From: Streptomyces cadmiisoli | Lineage (GTDB): Bacteria > Actinomycetota > Actinomycetes > Streptomycetales > Streptomycetaceae | Length of the DNA stretch: 64,000 nt | NCBI RefSeq assembly: GCF_003261055.1 | Contig: NZ_CP030073.1 | Span: 9,052,001 to 9,116,000, forward strand | Direction of reading: 5' to 3' | Part shown: positions 26,805 through 35,785 of the stretch, one piece after another | How positions within the stretch are numbered: position 1 is the stretch's first letter | Layout: each line of letters begins with the position of its first letter | Notes under the pieces: generated by a model | Databases searched by the model: none | The model's input: the letters and a program-made list of their open reading frames with translations, nothing else | Told to the model about the DNA's origin: nothing | Program-made: the position numbers and the translations under genes

Positions 26805-27662
26805 TTACACTCCGGCCAGCCGTGCCGTCAGCAGTTCCGGCATGCGGTCCAGGACGATGCCGAAGTGGTCCCGGTAGGCTTCCAGGACGGTTTCCTGCGG
26901 CAGTTCGACCTCGCTGCTGTGCCCGCCGTCGGTGATCACCAGGCGCTGTCCGCTGATCGTGACCCGGCCGTTCTCGGTGGGCAGTGAGCAGACCAGGTTC
27001 TGGGTGAAGTGCGCCTGCGGAGCGTTGCTGTGCCACCAGCAGGCTGTCGTGAAGTCGGAGAGCGCCCGCGGGCGGAGTTCGACGCGGTACTGCAACACGC
27101 CGTCTCGATAGACGTCCAGGTCACCGTCGGGTCCGTCCTCGATGCGATAGACACCGCCGGGTCCTCGCTGCTCCGCCCGGTCGTCCAGGCGGAGCGGGAA
27201 CTCGATCTGCCGCCCGAACCCCACGTCCACGAGATAGGGCTCGCCCTCCGCATCCACGCGTAGGGCGAGGTGGTCGAAGGGCGGGCCGAACCCGTCGCCC
27301 AGGAAGACCCGCGCGGACAGCAGGCTGACCCGGTAGCCCAGAGTGGTCAGCAGCGCGGCGAAGGCACCGTTCGACTCGTAGCAGATGCCGCCGCGCCGCT
27401 CCCGCGCGATCTTGTCGACGAGCGATCGGGCATCGAGTGCGATCTGCTCCCCGGCATGGATGCCCAGGTTCTCGAACGGCACGGTACGCACGTGCCTGAA
27501 CTGCAGGTCACGCAGATGCGCCGCGTCCGGCCGGCCGGGACGCGCGGCACCGATGCGCTCGAGGTAGCTCGTGACCCGGGCCTCGTCGATGTGGAGGTGG
27601 CTCGGCTGGTCCCCACTCTCCTTGTCCGGCACGGTTTCGGTGGCGGTTCGGTGTTCGCTCAT
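26805..27662 (-). CDS. nat: arylamine N-acetyltransferase
   Basis: 285 residues, typical NAT length. The catalytic triad is complete: Cys94 in RRGGICYESNGA, His131 in PPFDHLALRV and Asp146 in EPYLVDVGFG. NATs transfer acetyl (or other acyl) groups from CoA to aromatic amines and hydrazines; RifF-type relatives close macrolactams in ansamycin pathways. The ATG at 27662 follows AAGGAC at nine nucleotides. The stop TAA coincides with the TTA target of the IS5 element. A TTGA-N4-TCAAG element lies 156 bp upstream. It follows an FAD monooxygenase on the same strand, but the 305-bp gap with that element suggests its own promoter. Detoxification of aromatic amines or tailoring of a metabolite are both possible. 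Confidence 0.9.
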   Translation of the reverse strand: MSEHRTATETVPDKESGDQPSHLHIDEARVTSYLERIGAARPGRPDAAHLRDLQFRHVRTVPFENLGIHAGEQIALDARSLVDKIARERRGGICYESNGAFAALLTTLGYRVSLLSARVFLGDGFGPPFDHLALRVDAEGEPYLVDVGFGRQIEFPLRLDDRAEQRGPGGVYRIEDGPDGDLDVYRDGVLQYRVELRPRALSDFTTACWWHSNAPQAHFTQNLVCSLPTENGRVTISGQRLVITDGGHSSEVELPQETVLEAYRDHFGIVLDRMPELLTARLAGV

Positions 27663-27818
27663 GTTGTTGTCGTCCTTGGTTGTCCGGACCCACGGCGCTG
27701 CGGCGCGGCAAGCGGCATCAGAGGTCCACGGTTCGCACGAGGGCGGCGGCCCGTCCGGGCGGCGTGATGCGGCCAGGTGGCCGGGGCGTCCCCCGATTTC
27801 TCGCCCTCAGCCATTTAC

Positions 27819-27830
27819 TTGACCAGTCAA
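27819..27830 (-). promoter_or_regulatory. TTGA-N4-TCAAG element upstream of nat
   Basis: TTGACCAGTCAA; arms TTGAC/GTCAA are perfect. Toward nat it reads TTGACTGGTCAAGTAAATGG, very similar in phase to the site before the monooxygenase (TTGATCCGTCAAGTAATG). Confidence 0.6.
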
Positions 27831-27966
27831 CATTCTAGATCCCGTGTCGTTCGCTAATCAACCGCAACGGGTTCCCCGCGGCGCGGGCCGACGGGCCGAC
27901 GGCGGGCGGCCGCCGGTCGGGGCGCGCCTCCAGCCGTGCCACCCGTCCGTGAAGGTGCGGTCGGCA

Positions 27967-29469
27967 CTACGCGGTGTGCTCCGGCCCGGTCACCCCCGCC
28001 ACGGTGAGCGCCGTGCTCGCCGCGGCCGTCAGACGCTGGTCGTCCGTCTCCTCGCAGGCCCAGGCCACATGGCCGTCGGGTCGCACCAGCGCGGCGCGTA
28101 CGCCGCTCCAGTCCGCCCGGTCCTCGGTGAGCGCGCCGGTGTACGGCGTGACCATCCGCTCGCCAGGCACCGCACCATCCGTGGCCTTCACCACGAGCCC
28201 GTCCGTGAGATCGAGCAGGACGTGACGGCCCGGTCGCAGCTGTGTCAATAGGCTGGTGCCCCCACGGAGTCGGAGGTCAGGTGTCCTGCGGCCCACGAGC
28301 GGATGGGCGTCGGGGGAGTCCGGCGGGTAGGCCACCGACAGCGCCGAGACAGCTTCGGCCAGGTACCTCGAGAATTCGGGCTGCCGCTCGATGGCGTTGC
28401 CCAGGAAGGAACGCAGGCTCCTGCCCTGGGGTGTCCAGGCCGTCATCAGGACGCTCTGGGCGTCGGTCGCCTCCAGGAGTTCCGCGCCCACGGGACGGCG
28501 CTCCTGTTCGTAGCTGTCCAGAAGTCCTGCCGGCGCCCAGCCCCGCAGCGTGGCGGCCAGTTTCCAGCCTAGGTTCCACGCGTCCTGCAGTCCGAGGTTC
28601 AGGCCCACGCCGCCGGCCGGGAGGTGCCGGTGGGCGGCGTCCCCGACGAGCAGGACACGGCCCGAGCGGTAGTGGTCCGCCAGTTTCGCGCCGTTGCCGG
28701 TGCGCGACACCCACTGCGGATCGCGCAGGCCGAAGTCGGTGCCGGCCACGGCAGCCGTCTTGGCGCGGAGTTCCTCGACCGTGTAGCCGGCCCATTCGGC
28801 GCTACGGTCCTCGAGGTCGAGACCGCCCACGCGGTACACGCCGGGTGACATCGGCACGATCATCAAGGTGCCTCTGGCGTTGACATGGGAGAAGGGGATC
28901 GTGTTCGGGGGTTCGTCGAGAGCGACGTCGGCCAGCCATCCGTACCAGGTGGAGTCGGTTCCGGAGAGCCCGATACCCGCGCTCTCACGGACCGCGCTGC
29001 GGGTGCCGTCGCAGCCGACCAGGTAGTCGGCTTCGAGCGCGTATCCGCCGTCGGGTCCCTGGACCTGGGCGAGGACCGAGTGCGGCTTGTCCGTGAGCCC
29101 GGTGAAGGTGTGCCCGCGGCGGATGTCCGCACCCAGCTGGAGCGCGTACTCCTCCAGCAACTCCTCGACCTTGGGCTGCGGCAGCATCAGGGTGTACGGG
29201 AAGGGGGTGTCCAGCCTGCTGAAGTCCATGCGCTGATCGAGGAGACCGAAGTGGCCGCTGGGGATCCGCTTGCCCTGCCGGACGAAGCGGTCCGCTATGC
29301 CACGCGACGCCCAGACCTCCATGGTGCGGGGGTGGATGGTGAATCCCTTGCTGTGCGGAGAGCGTTCGGGGAGCTGTTCGATGACGGTGACGTCCACTCC
29401 CCGCAGTCGCAGTTCAGCAGCCGTCCACAGTCCGGAAGGGCCACCTCCGACAACGATCACGCTACCCAC
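27967..29469 (-). CDS. FAD-dependent monooxygenase (PHBH/rifampicin-monooxygenase type)
   Basis: 500 residues from a GTG at 29469, five nucleotides after GAGGA. Motifs: GSVIVVGGGPSGLWTAAELR (GGGPSG at 8-13), YLVGCDGTRSAVRESAGIGL (DG motif) and RVLLVGDAAHRHLPAGGVGL (GD motif near residue 276), then a thioredoxin-like C-terminal domain. The class A flavin hydroxylases of this length include rifampicin monooxygenases and polyketide hydroxylases. It is divergent from a VOC protein and upstream of nat. A TTGA-N4-TCAAG element is 98 bp before the start. Co-occurrence with an acetyltransferase suggests aromatic or amine tailoring/detoxification; substrate unknown. Confidence 0.88.
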   Translation of the reverse strand: MGSVIVVGGGPSGLWTAAELRLRGVDVTVIEQLPERSPHSKGFTIHPRTMEVWASRGIADRFVRQGKRIPSGHFGLLDQRMDFSRLDTPFPYTLMLPQPKVEELLEEYALQLGADIRRGHTFTGLTDKPHSVLAQVQGPDGGYALEADYLVGCDGTRSAVRESAGIGLSGTDSTWYGWLADVALDEPPNTIPFSHVNARGTLMIVPMSPGVYRVGGLDLEDRSAEWAGYTVEELRAKTAAVAGTDFGLRDPQWVSRTGNGAKLADHYRSGRVLLVGDAAHRHLPAGGVGLNLGLQDAWNLGWKLAATLRGWAPAGLLDSYEQERRPVGAELLEATDAQSVLMTAWTPQGRSLRSFLGNAIERQPEFSRYLAEAVSALSVAYPPDSPDAHPLVGRRTPDLRLRGGTSLLTQLRPGRHVLLDLTDGLVVKATDGAVPGERMVTPYTGALTEDRADWSGVRAALVRPDGHVAWACEETDDQRLTAAASTALTVAGVTGPEHTA

Positions 29470-29567
29470 GGCATCCTCATTCTCCGGTTCGGATCTTCCC
29501 TTGCGGCCGGAAGACAGGGGGCGGTGTGTGCCTCCGAGCGTTCATGCCGCCACCACGCCTACATTAC

Positions 29568-29579
29568 TTGACGGATCAA
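29568..29579 (-). promoter_or_regulatory. TTGA-N4-TCAAG element between monooxygenase and VOC genes
   Basis: TTGACGGATCAA, read toward the monooxygenase as TTGATCCGTCAAGTAATG. It shares the TCAAGTAA extension with the nat site. It could also act on the divergent VOC gene, whose start is 238 bp away. Confidence 0.58.
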
Positions 29580-29817
29580 ATATATGGGGCGGTGGGTCGT
29601 CGCGGGCGCGGGCGGCGTCTCTGCGCCGGCTCGGCCGGTGAAGCGCCAGGCAGTGAAGGCGCGCTCGCTTCGAGCACGAGTCAGCCACCCGTGCCCGTCG
29701 CAGATCCGCCCTGTGTCCCGCCCGCACTCCGTTCCACCGTCGGATACCCCCGTCGGTTTGAGCCCGGGACGCGCACGGTACGGACAGTTCCACCACTCAC
29801 TGCGAGGACTCAACGCC

Positions 29818-30291
29818 ATGGACCTGAAGCTCGAAGTCATTGTGCTGCCCGTCTCCGACACCGACCGGGCCAAAGCCTTCTACGAAGACCTGGGCTGGCG
29901 CTTGGACCTGGACACGGGCCCCAGTGACGACTTCCGAGGTGTGCACTTCACGCCCCCGGGCTCCGGGTGCTCGATCATGTTCGGTGAGGGAATGACCGCT
30001 GCCGCCCCGGGCTCGGTGCAGGGCCTGTACCTCATCGTCTCCGATATCGAGGCGGCCCAGAGGGAGCTGAGGGAGCGGGGTATCGACGTGAGCGACGTGT
30101 TCCACGACGCGGGAGGGGTACTGTTCCACGGCCATGAGGACGGAGACGTGACCCACCGCCTGCCGGGCCAGGAGCGCTTGGCGGGCCGACACCCGCAGGG
30201 CACCAGTTACTCGTCCTTTGCCACCTTCGCGGACCCGGACGGAAACGGCTGGGTCCTCCAGGAGATCACGGAGCGGTTTCCCGGCCGCTGA
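29818..30291 (+). CDS. VOC-family (glyoxalase/bleomycin-resistance fold) protein
   Basis: 157 residues from the ATG at 29818 (GAGGA about eleven nucleotides upstream). Text LKLEVIVLPVSDTDRAKAFY, EDLGWRLDLDTGPSDDFRGV, HFTPPGSGCSIMFGEG, then YLIVSDIEAAQRELRERGID and SSFATFADPDGNGWVLQEIT is the paired beta-alpha-beta-beta-beta fold of the vicinal oxygen chelate family. The closing FxDPDGNGWxLQE contains the usual metal-ligand Glu. Enzymes and antibiotic-binding proteins share the fold; the role here is open. It is divergent from the monooxygenase. A longer reading upstream has arginine/proline-rich sequence and was not used. Confidence 0.87.
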   Translation: MDLKLEVIVLPVSDTDRAKAFYEDLGWRLDLDTGPSDDFRGVHFTPPGSGCSIMFGEGMTAAAPGSVQGLYLIVSDIEAAQRELRERGIDVSDVFHDAGGVLFHGHEDGDVTHRLPGQERLAGRHPQGTSYSSFATFADPDGNGWVLQEITERFPGR

Positions 30292-30351
30292 TGGCACGTC
30301 ATCGAGCGGCCCGTGCTCGTCAGACGCCGGCCCGGGGCCGATGAGACGGAC

Positions 30352-30394
30352 GAGGGCGGCGTAGGCCGACGCGATGTCGGTGTACGCCGCCCTC
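30352..30394. terminator. bidirectional terminator between VOC and lipoprotein genes
   Basis: 12-13-bp perfect stem (30352-30363 with 30383-30394) with an inner CCGAC/GTCGG stem, lying between two convergent stops at 30291 and 30427. Confidence 0.75.
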
Positions 30395-30426
30395 GCACTA
30401 CCGGGCGATCAGCATCCGGCCGTGGT

Positions 30427-31020
30427 TCAGCGCAGTTTGTACGCCGTGGGCAGGGTCTGCTTCACGGTGTTGCCTTCGCTGTCGCTCGCGGTGATACGAA
30501 GTGCGACGCCGTCGGCGGCCCGGTCGCGCCTGGGGTGTTCGATCTTCGTGCTGAAAGTGTTCCTGCCCTGGGCCCTGGTGGCGGCGGAGTGCCATGTCTT
30601 GCCGCCGTCGAAGCTGGCCTCGGCCTTCAGCGTGGTCACCTTGGGCAGGGCGGTGAGGCTTTGCTGGTAGTAGCCGGTGATCGTGATTTCGTGCGTGTCC
30701 CCGGCCTTCGCGGTCTTGTCCAAAGCCAGGTCGAGGTCGTACCGCAGGAAGATCAGCGGCTCGGGGCGGCAGGGCTCGTGGTTGGTGCCGATCACCTCGC
30801 CGGTGCAGGGCTGCTGCTCGGGGGCGACATCCTTGGTCACCTGGGCGGAGGTGTACTGCCAGACGGTCTTGACCCCGTTGGTCTGCGTCTCGAGCGTGTA
30901 CCGGGCCGGTTCGGGCGGCAGCTGGTACGCGGCGCATCCGGAGAGAGCGAACACCGCCGCGGTCGCGAACGCCGCAAGGGCCCCCTTCCGGTGCCGCGGC
31001 GTCGGCACGGGTGTGTTCAT
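30427..31020 (-). CDS. lipoprotein homologous to protease C-terminal module
   Basis: 197 residues from the ATG at 31020, about nine nucleotides after AAGGAG. Signal sequence ALAAFATAAVFALSGC gives a clean lipobox with Cys29. The mature part PARYTLETQTNGVKTVWQYT, LIFLRYDLDLALDKTAKAGD, TTLKAEASFDGGKTWHSAAT and VALRITASDSEGNTVKQTLP aligns over its length with the C-terminal module of the protease at 47261-50632 and with the orphan fragment at 25190-25636. It starts 29 bp after the stop of the large protease, which lacks that module, so the pair looks like one protein split in two, the second half gaining its own lipid anchor. It may complete or tether the protease; that is inference. Confidence 0.8.
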   Translation of the reverse strand: MNTPVPTPRHRKGALAAFATAAVFALSGCAAYQLPPEPARYTLETQTNGVKTVWQYTSAQVTKDVAPEQQPCTGEVIGTNHEPCRPEPLIFLRYDLDLALDKTAKAGDTHEITITGYYQQSLTALPKVTTLKAEASFDGGKTWHSAATRAQGRNTFSTKIEHPRRDRAADGVALRITASDSEGNTVKQTLPTAYKLR

Positions 31021-31049
31021 CGCGTTGATCTCCTTGGGTGTGCGGTGCG

Positions 31050-34000
31050 TCATCGCCGGCTCCAGGGCTCGTGTTCCGGCGTGACGCCAAGGTCGCCGCG
31101 GTGCCTGAACTCGACGTTGTAGCTGAGTTCGTCGCCCTGCTCGTCGAACAACTTGAAACCGCAGGCGGGCGGCGGGCAGGACGGGGTCACGAAGGGATCG
31201 GTGAGGTTGACCGGGGCGATGGCGCCGAACATGGTCTGGGGTGCGCCCGCGCCGCTGGTCAGGGCGAAGGCCGGGTAGAAGGTGTTGCCCTGGCGGCAGC
31301 CCACGCACGGCGTTCCGGTCGGCAGCTCGAAGCCGGACCTGGTCCGCACGGGTGCCACGGCCCCCGGCACGGTCGGGCCCTCGTTCCAGCGCAGCTCGTT
31401 CCTGCTGCCGAGGACGGTGTCCTGTCGCTCGCGGCCGGCCCATACCAGGAGAGAGTCCTGGACCTGGTCGGCCCAGACGGAGTCGAACCGGTGGACGGCG
31501 TCGTCCTGCCGCTTGAAGTAGGTGGTGAGGGTCTGCTGCATGGCCGTGCGCGGCAGCGGCAGCGGCACCACGCTCGCACCGGACTTGGCATGCTGCTCCC
31601 AGGTGAGGTGCGTGACCTGCTGGGGTCGGTCGGCGAGGAAGGAGTGGTCGACCCGGTCGACGTCTTCTTCCCTGAGCCGGTACGTCAGGTTCGACGGGAT
31701 CTGGCCGTCGGTGGAGTATCGGGCGCCGTAGACGGTCGGCTCAGCGCTGCCGCCGAGGATGATCTGAACCTTCGACGGGGCTGCCTCGAGGCGCTTGATC
31801 AGGCGTTCGGCCTCACTGTACGGCAGGTGCACGATCGGCAGTGCCGCGTAGGGCTTGACCTCCGGACAGCTCTTGAGCCCGTCGGTGCACGCGAAGTACC
31901 CCGCGCTCCCATAGGCCAGGTCGCGGAGGCCCGGTGCGGCCACCAGGACCCCCACGGCGCCGGCGGCGTGGGCGGCTGCAACCCGCTCGTCCCTGAGCTT
32001 CTCGAACGTGCATTGGCCTGCGCCGCAGATGTCGGTCGGTGTCATCAGTACCAGCCTGCCGCGGGCGTTGACCTTGGCGATCTCGGTGGCGGTGCCGGTG
32101 CCGGCGTGCACCACCGGCAGATGGCCCTTGACCGGCAGTCGCGGTATCAGGACTCTGGCCTCGCCCGTCACCTCCTTCCCGTTCTCCTGCCAGGTACGCG
32201 TTCCGCCGCCGACGGAGACGTCCGAGGTCTGGTAGCGCGGGGACAGGCCGAACGGGGATCCGCCCCCGACGGCCCGCATGGTGACGACGGGAGCCGTGCG
32301 CACGCTGTGCAGTTCGTGAGTGAGGGTGCCGGTGCGGACCTTGGCGGTCGGCAGTGCCCACAGCTTCCCGGAGGCGTTGCTTCGTCCGACATAGGTCTCG
32401 ATGGCCCATTTGCCAGTCGCGGAGGTTCGTTTGACGAGATGCCGGCTCTCGTAGTTCTCGGTCGACTCCGGAGTCTGGACGGTGAGCGGCTTGAGCTTGC
32501 GCAGGTCGAACGTGATCGTGGTCGCCTTGGTGAGACTCACCTCCGCCGCGATGGGCAGTGCGGCGTGCCGGTTGCCGTCCTCGTCATGCCAATCGACTTT
32601 GGCGCTGACCGAATAGGTGCCGGGAACCAAGCGGGTGCTCACTGGGGCAGTCAGCTCGTCGACGCGTTCCGGGCCTTCCTGCGTAGTGTTCTCGTCGAGC
32701 GGCAGGAAGGTCGTGGGACCGAAGTTGAGGTGCAGGGCGCCCGGCGGCCGGATGACGTTCACGGTCAGCGGGAACTTCTCGCGCTCCAGGTAGGCGCCCA
32801 GGCGTGTGCTGCCCCGCAGCGCCCCCGAGGAGTCGTGGGCGTCCAGCCGGCCCCGGTAGGCGCCGAAGGGCCCCTCGGTGCCCAGTACCCGGCCGTCGAT
32901 GGTCACCGGAACGTCGGCAGCCCCGTTGGCGGGAACGACCACTTCGCCCGCGTGGCTGACCAGGCCGTCCGGAGCGGGCGTGGTGCCGACGGACATCGAC
33001 GCCGTGAGCTTCAACGTGACCGGGGCGTCGGTGTGGTTCCGGTAGCTGACCTTCTGCGTCAGCGGCGAGTGCGGGAAGACATGGCGGCCGTACTCGAGGT
33101 TCCGCTTCGCGGTGATCATCGGGTCGAGTGCGGCGGCGCTGTTCACCCGGCCGGCGCCCTGGGCGAAGACGTCGTGCCCCACGTCGGTGGCGGTGCTCAT
33201 CAGCACGGCCTTTATCTCGTCGCCGGTCAGGTTCGGGCGCTGTTGGGCGATGAGGGCGGCGGCGCCGGCCACGTGCGGTGCGGCCATCGAGGTCCCGCTG
33301 GCACGGGTGTAGTGCTCGTCCACCACCGTGCCCATGGCCGTGCCGGCGGCTCGGGCGGCGACGATGCCGACACCAGGAGCCGCGATGTCCGGCTTGAAGG
33401 CCCCGTCCCCGAACCGCGGCCCGCGGCTGGAGAAGGAGGCCATCTCGTCCTCCCTGTCGACCGCCGCCACGGTCAGCGCCTCGTCGGCGGCACCCGGGGA
33501 TCCGACCGTCTCGCTGAACGGACCCCTGTTGCCTGCCGCGACCACGAACAGGGTCCCGGTGGAGCGGCTGATCTGGTTGAGCGCCTGGCTCGACACATCG
33601 GTCCCGTCGGTGGGACCACCACCGAGGCTCATGTTGACGACCTTGGCCCCCGAGCGGCCGGCCCACTCCATGCCCGCGATGATGTCCGATGTGTATCCGG
33701 AACCTTCGTCGTCGAGCACCTTGCCGACCCGCAGCTTGGCGCCGGGCGCGACACCCTTGCGCAGCCCCTTGGACGCTGCTCCGCTGCCCAGGACCGTGGC
33801 CGCCACGTGAGTGCCGTGTCCATGCCCGTCACGGGCACCGGGGGCGGCGCCGGTGAAGTCGACCTGTTCGATGAGGTTCCCGGACACGTCCGGGTGGTCC
33901 GGGTCGATGCCGGTGTCCAGCACCGCCACGGACACACCCGTACCGTCGTACCCGCGATCCCAGGCGGACTTCGCCCCGATCTGCGGGACGGACGTTTCGA

Positions 34001-34715
34001 GGTCGACCTTGACCACGGAGTCGAGCCATACCTTCTTGACCCCGGCCAGGGAACCGGCGGACCGGGCGGCGGCACCGGCGCCCTTGTCGGCAGATGTGCC
34101 TCGCGCTCCCTGCCACCACCTGCCGTTGCCGGCTATCTCCCACGCGCGGCCGTTGATGCTCGACAGGTGCCTCTCGGCGCTCGCCCCGGCAGCCTTCGGC
34201 GCCCTGCGCGCCGTGTCCTTCCCGGAGTACGTGACGAGCACCGGCACCTCGCCGACCCGCCCCGCCGCGACCAGCGACACCAACTGGGCCAGGTCGAACA
34301 GCCCCCAGTCGAGCAACCCCTCGTGGACCAGCCCGAGAGCGTCGTCCGGAACGACGTGCACCTTGCCGTTGCGGGTGAGGGTCTGGAACTCGACCGGGGA
34401 TCCATCGGGTCGCACCGCACTCGTGAAGTCGCGGGCGACCACCTTTCCGTCGGCGTCAATGCCGACCTGCACCTTGTCACCGGTGATCAGCGTCACCGTG
34501 ACGCTCCCGCCGGCCGCGGCGACGATCCGCTTCAGGTCGCCGTCGGCGGTCACCACCACGTTCTTCGTGCGCGCGGTGTCGGTGATCGGCGCCTTGCCGT
34601 CAGGCTCCGCGGCGTGTGTCGCCATGGGCGACACCACGGTCCCGAAGACGGTCAGACCGATGGTCAATGCGCCCAGGCGTCTCCCGAGACGCCGCAAAGT
34701 CGGTCTATGCCTCAT
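31050..34715 (-). CDS. subtilisin-type (S8) exoprotease with PA-like insert, lacking its C-terminal module
   Basis: 1221 residues. Sec signal LGALTIGLTVFGTVVSPMAT-HAA. The N-terminal propeptide-like region runs to about residue 240. Catalytic triad: Asp267 (VAVLDTGID), His300 (HGHGTHVAATV), Ser476 (ASGTSMAAPHVAGAA), oxyanion Asn396 (VVAAGNRG). A fibronectin/beta-sandwich region follows (about 540-760), then a PA-like segment near RGRLVLMTPTDICGAGQCTF. The start ATG at 34715 has AGGAG at seven nucleotides. It ends at SYNVEFRHRGDLGVTPEHEP-WSRR, at the point where the paralogue at 47261 continues into its C-terminal module; here that module is the next gene, a lipoprotein. It is a secreted endopeptidase; substrate unknown. 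Confidence 0.92.
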   Translation of the reverse strand: MRHRPTLRRLGRRLGALTIGLTVFGTVVSPMATHAAEPDGKAPITDTARTKNVVVTADGDLKRIVAAAGGSVTVTLITGDKVQVGIDADGKVVARDFTSAVRPDGSPVEFQTLTRNGKVHVVPDDALGLVHEGLLDWGLFDLAQLVSLVAAGRVGEVPVLVTYSGKDTARRAPKAAGASAERHLSSINGRAWEIAGNGRWWQGARGTSADKGAGAAARSAGSLAGVKKVWLDSVVKVDLETSVPQIGAKSAWDRGYDGTGVSVAVLDTGIDPDHPDVSGNLIEQVDFTGAAPGARDGHGHGTHVAATVLGSGAASKGLRKGVAPGAKLRVGKVLDDEGSGYTSDIIAGMEWAGRSGAKVVNMSLGGGPTDGTDVSSQALNQISRSTGTLFVVAAGNRGPFSETVGSPGAADEALTVAAVDREDEMASFSSRGPRFGDGAFKPDIAAPGVGIVAARAAGTAMGTVVDEHYTRASGTSMAAPHVAGAAALIAQQRPNLTGDEIKAVLMSTATDVGHDVFAQGAGRVNSAAALDPMITAKRNLEYGRHVFPHSPLTQKVSYRNHTDAPVTLKLTASMSVGTTPAPDGLVSHAGEVVVPANGAADVPVTIDGRVLGTEGPFGAYRGRLDAHDSSGALRGSTRLGAYLEREKFPLTVNVIRPPGALHLNFGPTTFLPLDENTTQEGPERVDELTAPVSTRLVPGTYSVSAKVDWHDEDGNRHAALPIAAEVSLTKATTITFDLRKLKPLTVQTPESTENYESRHLVKRTSATGKWAIETYVGRSNASGKLWALPTAKVRTGTLTHELHSVRTAPVVTMRAVGGGSPFGLSPRYQTSDVSVGGGTRTWQENGKEVTGEARVLIPRLPVKGHLPVVHAGTGTATEIAKVNARGRLVLMTPTDICGAGQCTFEKLRDERVAAAHAAGAVGVLVAAPGLRDLAYGSAGYFACTDGLKSCPEVKPYAALPIVHLPYSEAERLIKRLEAAPSKVQIILGGSAEPTVYGARYSTDGQIPSNLTYRLREEDVDRVDHSFLADRPQQVTHLTWEQHAKSGASVVPLPLPRTAMQQTLTTYFKRQDDAVHRFDSVWADQVQDSLLVWAGRERQDTVLGSRNELRWNEGPTVPGAVAPVRTRSGFELPTGTPCVGCRQGNTFYPAFALTSGAGAPQTMFGAIAPVNLTDPFVTPSCPPPACGFKLFDEQGDELSYNVEFRHRGDLGVTPEHEPWSRR

Positions 34716-35229
34716 CCATCATCTCCTGTTGGGAAATCTTCCGTCGGAAATGTCCGGGAACGGCTGGAGGCGTGGGCGCCAAGAGAAGCCGCCCGCAGCG
34801 GTCCGTGCATCTGCCCGGCCGGGGGAGCGGACCCACTGGTACGGGGCCCTCCCTCACTGGATCTACGGGCACGGCAGGGTCACATGACTGCTCGGCCATA
34901 GGGGTATCCGCGGACATCACGGTGACGAGTGTCCAAGCAAGGCCGGGCCCTGATCGATTGACCAGATGAGGGAATTAAATCCCTTCTTTCCCAGAGCGGT
35001 TCGCGGCAAATATTTTCGTCATCGACCGGCGGGGAACTGCTGCGTCAGGTGGGCGCGGCCCGCGATCCGGCGCCAGGACCGCCAGGACCGTCACGGGCTG
35101 GCAACACCGTGGCGCCCGGTTCCGCATCGCGGACGCGGGCGGGTCCGACGGCTACCGCACTCACGCCTCGACACCGGATCCCGCGGCGTCGGCGGCCGGA
35201 CGGGCTGCCGACTGGCACGGCCGCGCCGA
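34716..35229. other. gene-free stretch upstream of the protease
   Basis: Should contain the protease promoter. No TTGA-N4-TCAA palindrome (TTGACCAGATGA at about 34957 is only a half match) and no readable gene. Confidence 0.45.
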
Positions 35230-35601
35230 TCAGTAGGAGTGCCGTCGCATCCGCCACACGGACACGGCGACGAGCGCGGCAGCGAGCGTCAGACACAGAC
35301 CCGTCACCGTCCACTGCAACGGCCACAGGTGCGAGACCGGGTGGAACTCGGCCCAGTGGCCGGTGATCCCGCGCGACTCCAGGCACTTTCCGTAGTCGGT
35401 CCGGGCCTAGCAGTCGGTGACGTCGAGCACGCGTCGGCCGTGCGTGGACAGCCGACCGTCCGCGAGCAGCCACGCGCTGTCCGGCGCGTTCGGATGCGTG
35501 GTGTTCCGGGCGTTCGTGGTGGTGACAGGCCACAGAGACGGACGGACCCATTCGAGCAGCGCGAACAGTCCGGCTCCGGCGACGAGGGTGGCCCCGCTCA
35601 T
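35230..35601 (-). pseudogene. small two-helix membrane protein with in-frame TAG
   Basis: One frame runs from an ATG at 35601 (MSGATLVAGAGLFALLEWVR) through DGRLSTHGRRVLDVTDC, meets a TAG at 35407-35409, and continues as ARTDYGKCLESRGITGHWAE to a second helix (GLCLTLAAALVAVSVWRMRR) and a TGA at 35230. Two membrane helices flank an external loop with Cys residues on either side of the stop. Either a single point mutation killed the gene, or the stop is read through. No family recognised. Confidence 0.5.
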
Positions 35602-35785
35602 ACTTTGGCAGGGAAGTCTTGCGCCTGAGCCCCATGCCGTGGGCACCCGGGACCCGGGGGCGCACCTGAGATCCGTGAGGTTCGAGGCGCGCTGCACCTT
35701 GGTGGTGGCGCAGTCGTAGTCAGCGGTGCGGGGCCGCCTGTGCGGGGCTCGCCTTCGCCGTCGAGCCGACAGCACCCAGAGATGG

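Noticed and set aside
31038..34901. A 1287-codon plus-strand open frame opposite the protease
   Set aside because: Shadow frame in high-GC DNA; composition is Gly/Arg/Val-rich without domains, while the opposite strand carries a full catalytic triad.
34957..34968. TTGACCAGATGA upstream of the first protease as a seventh TTGA-N4-TCAA site
   Set aside because: The second arm (ATGA) does not match TCAA; only the half site is present.
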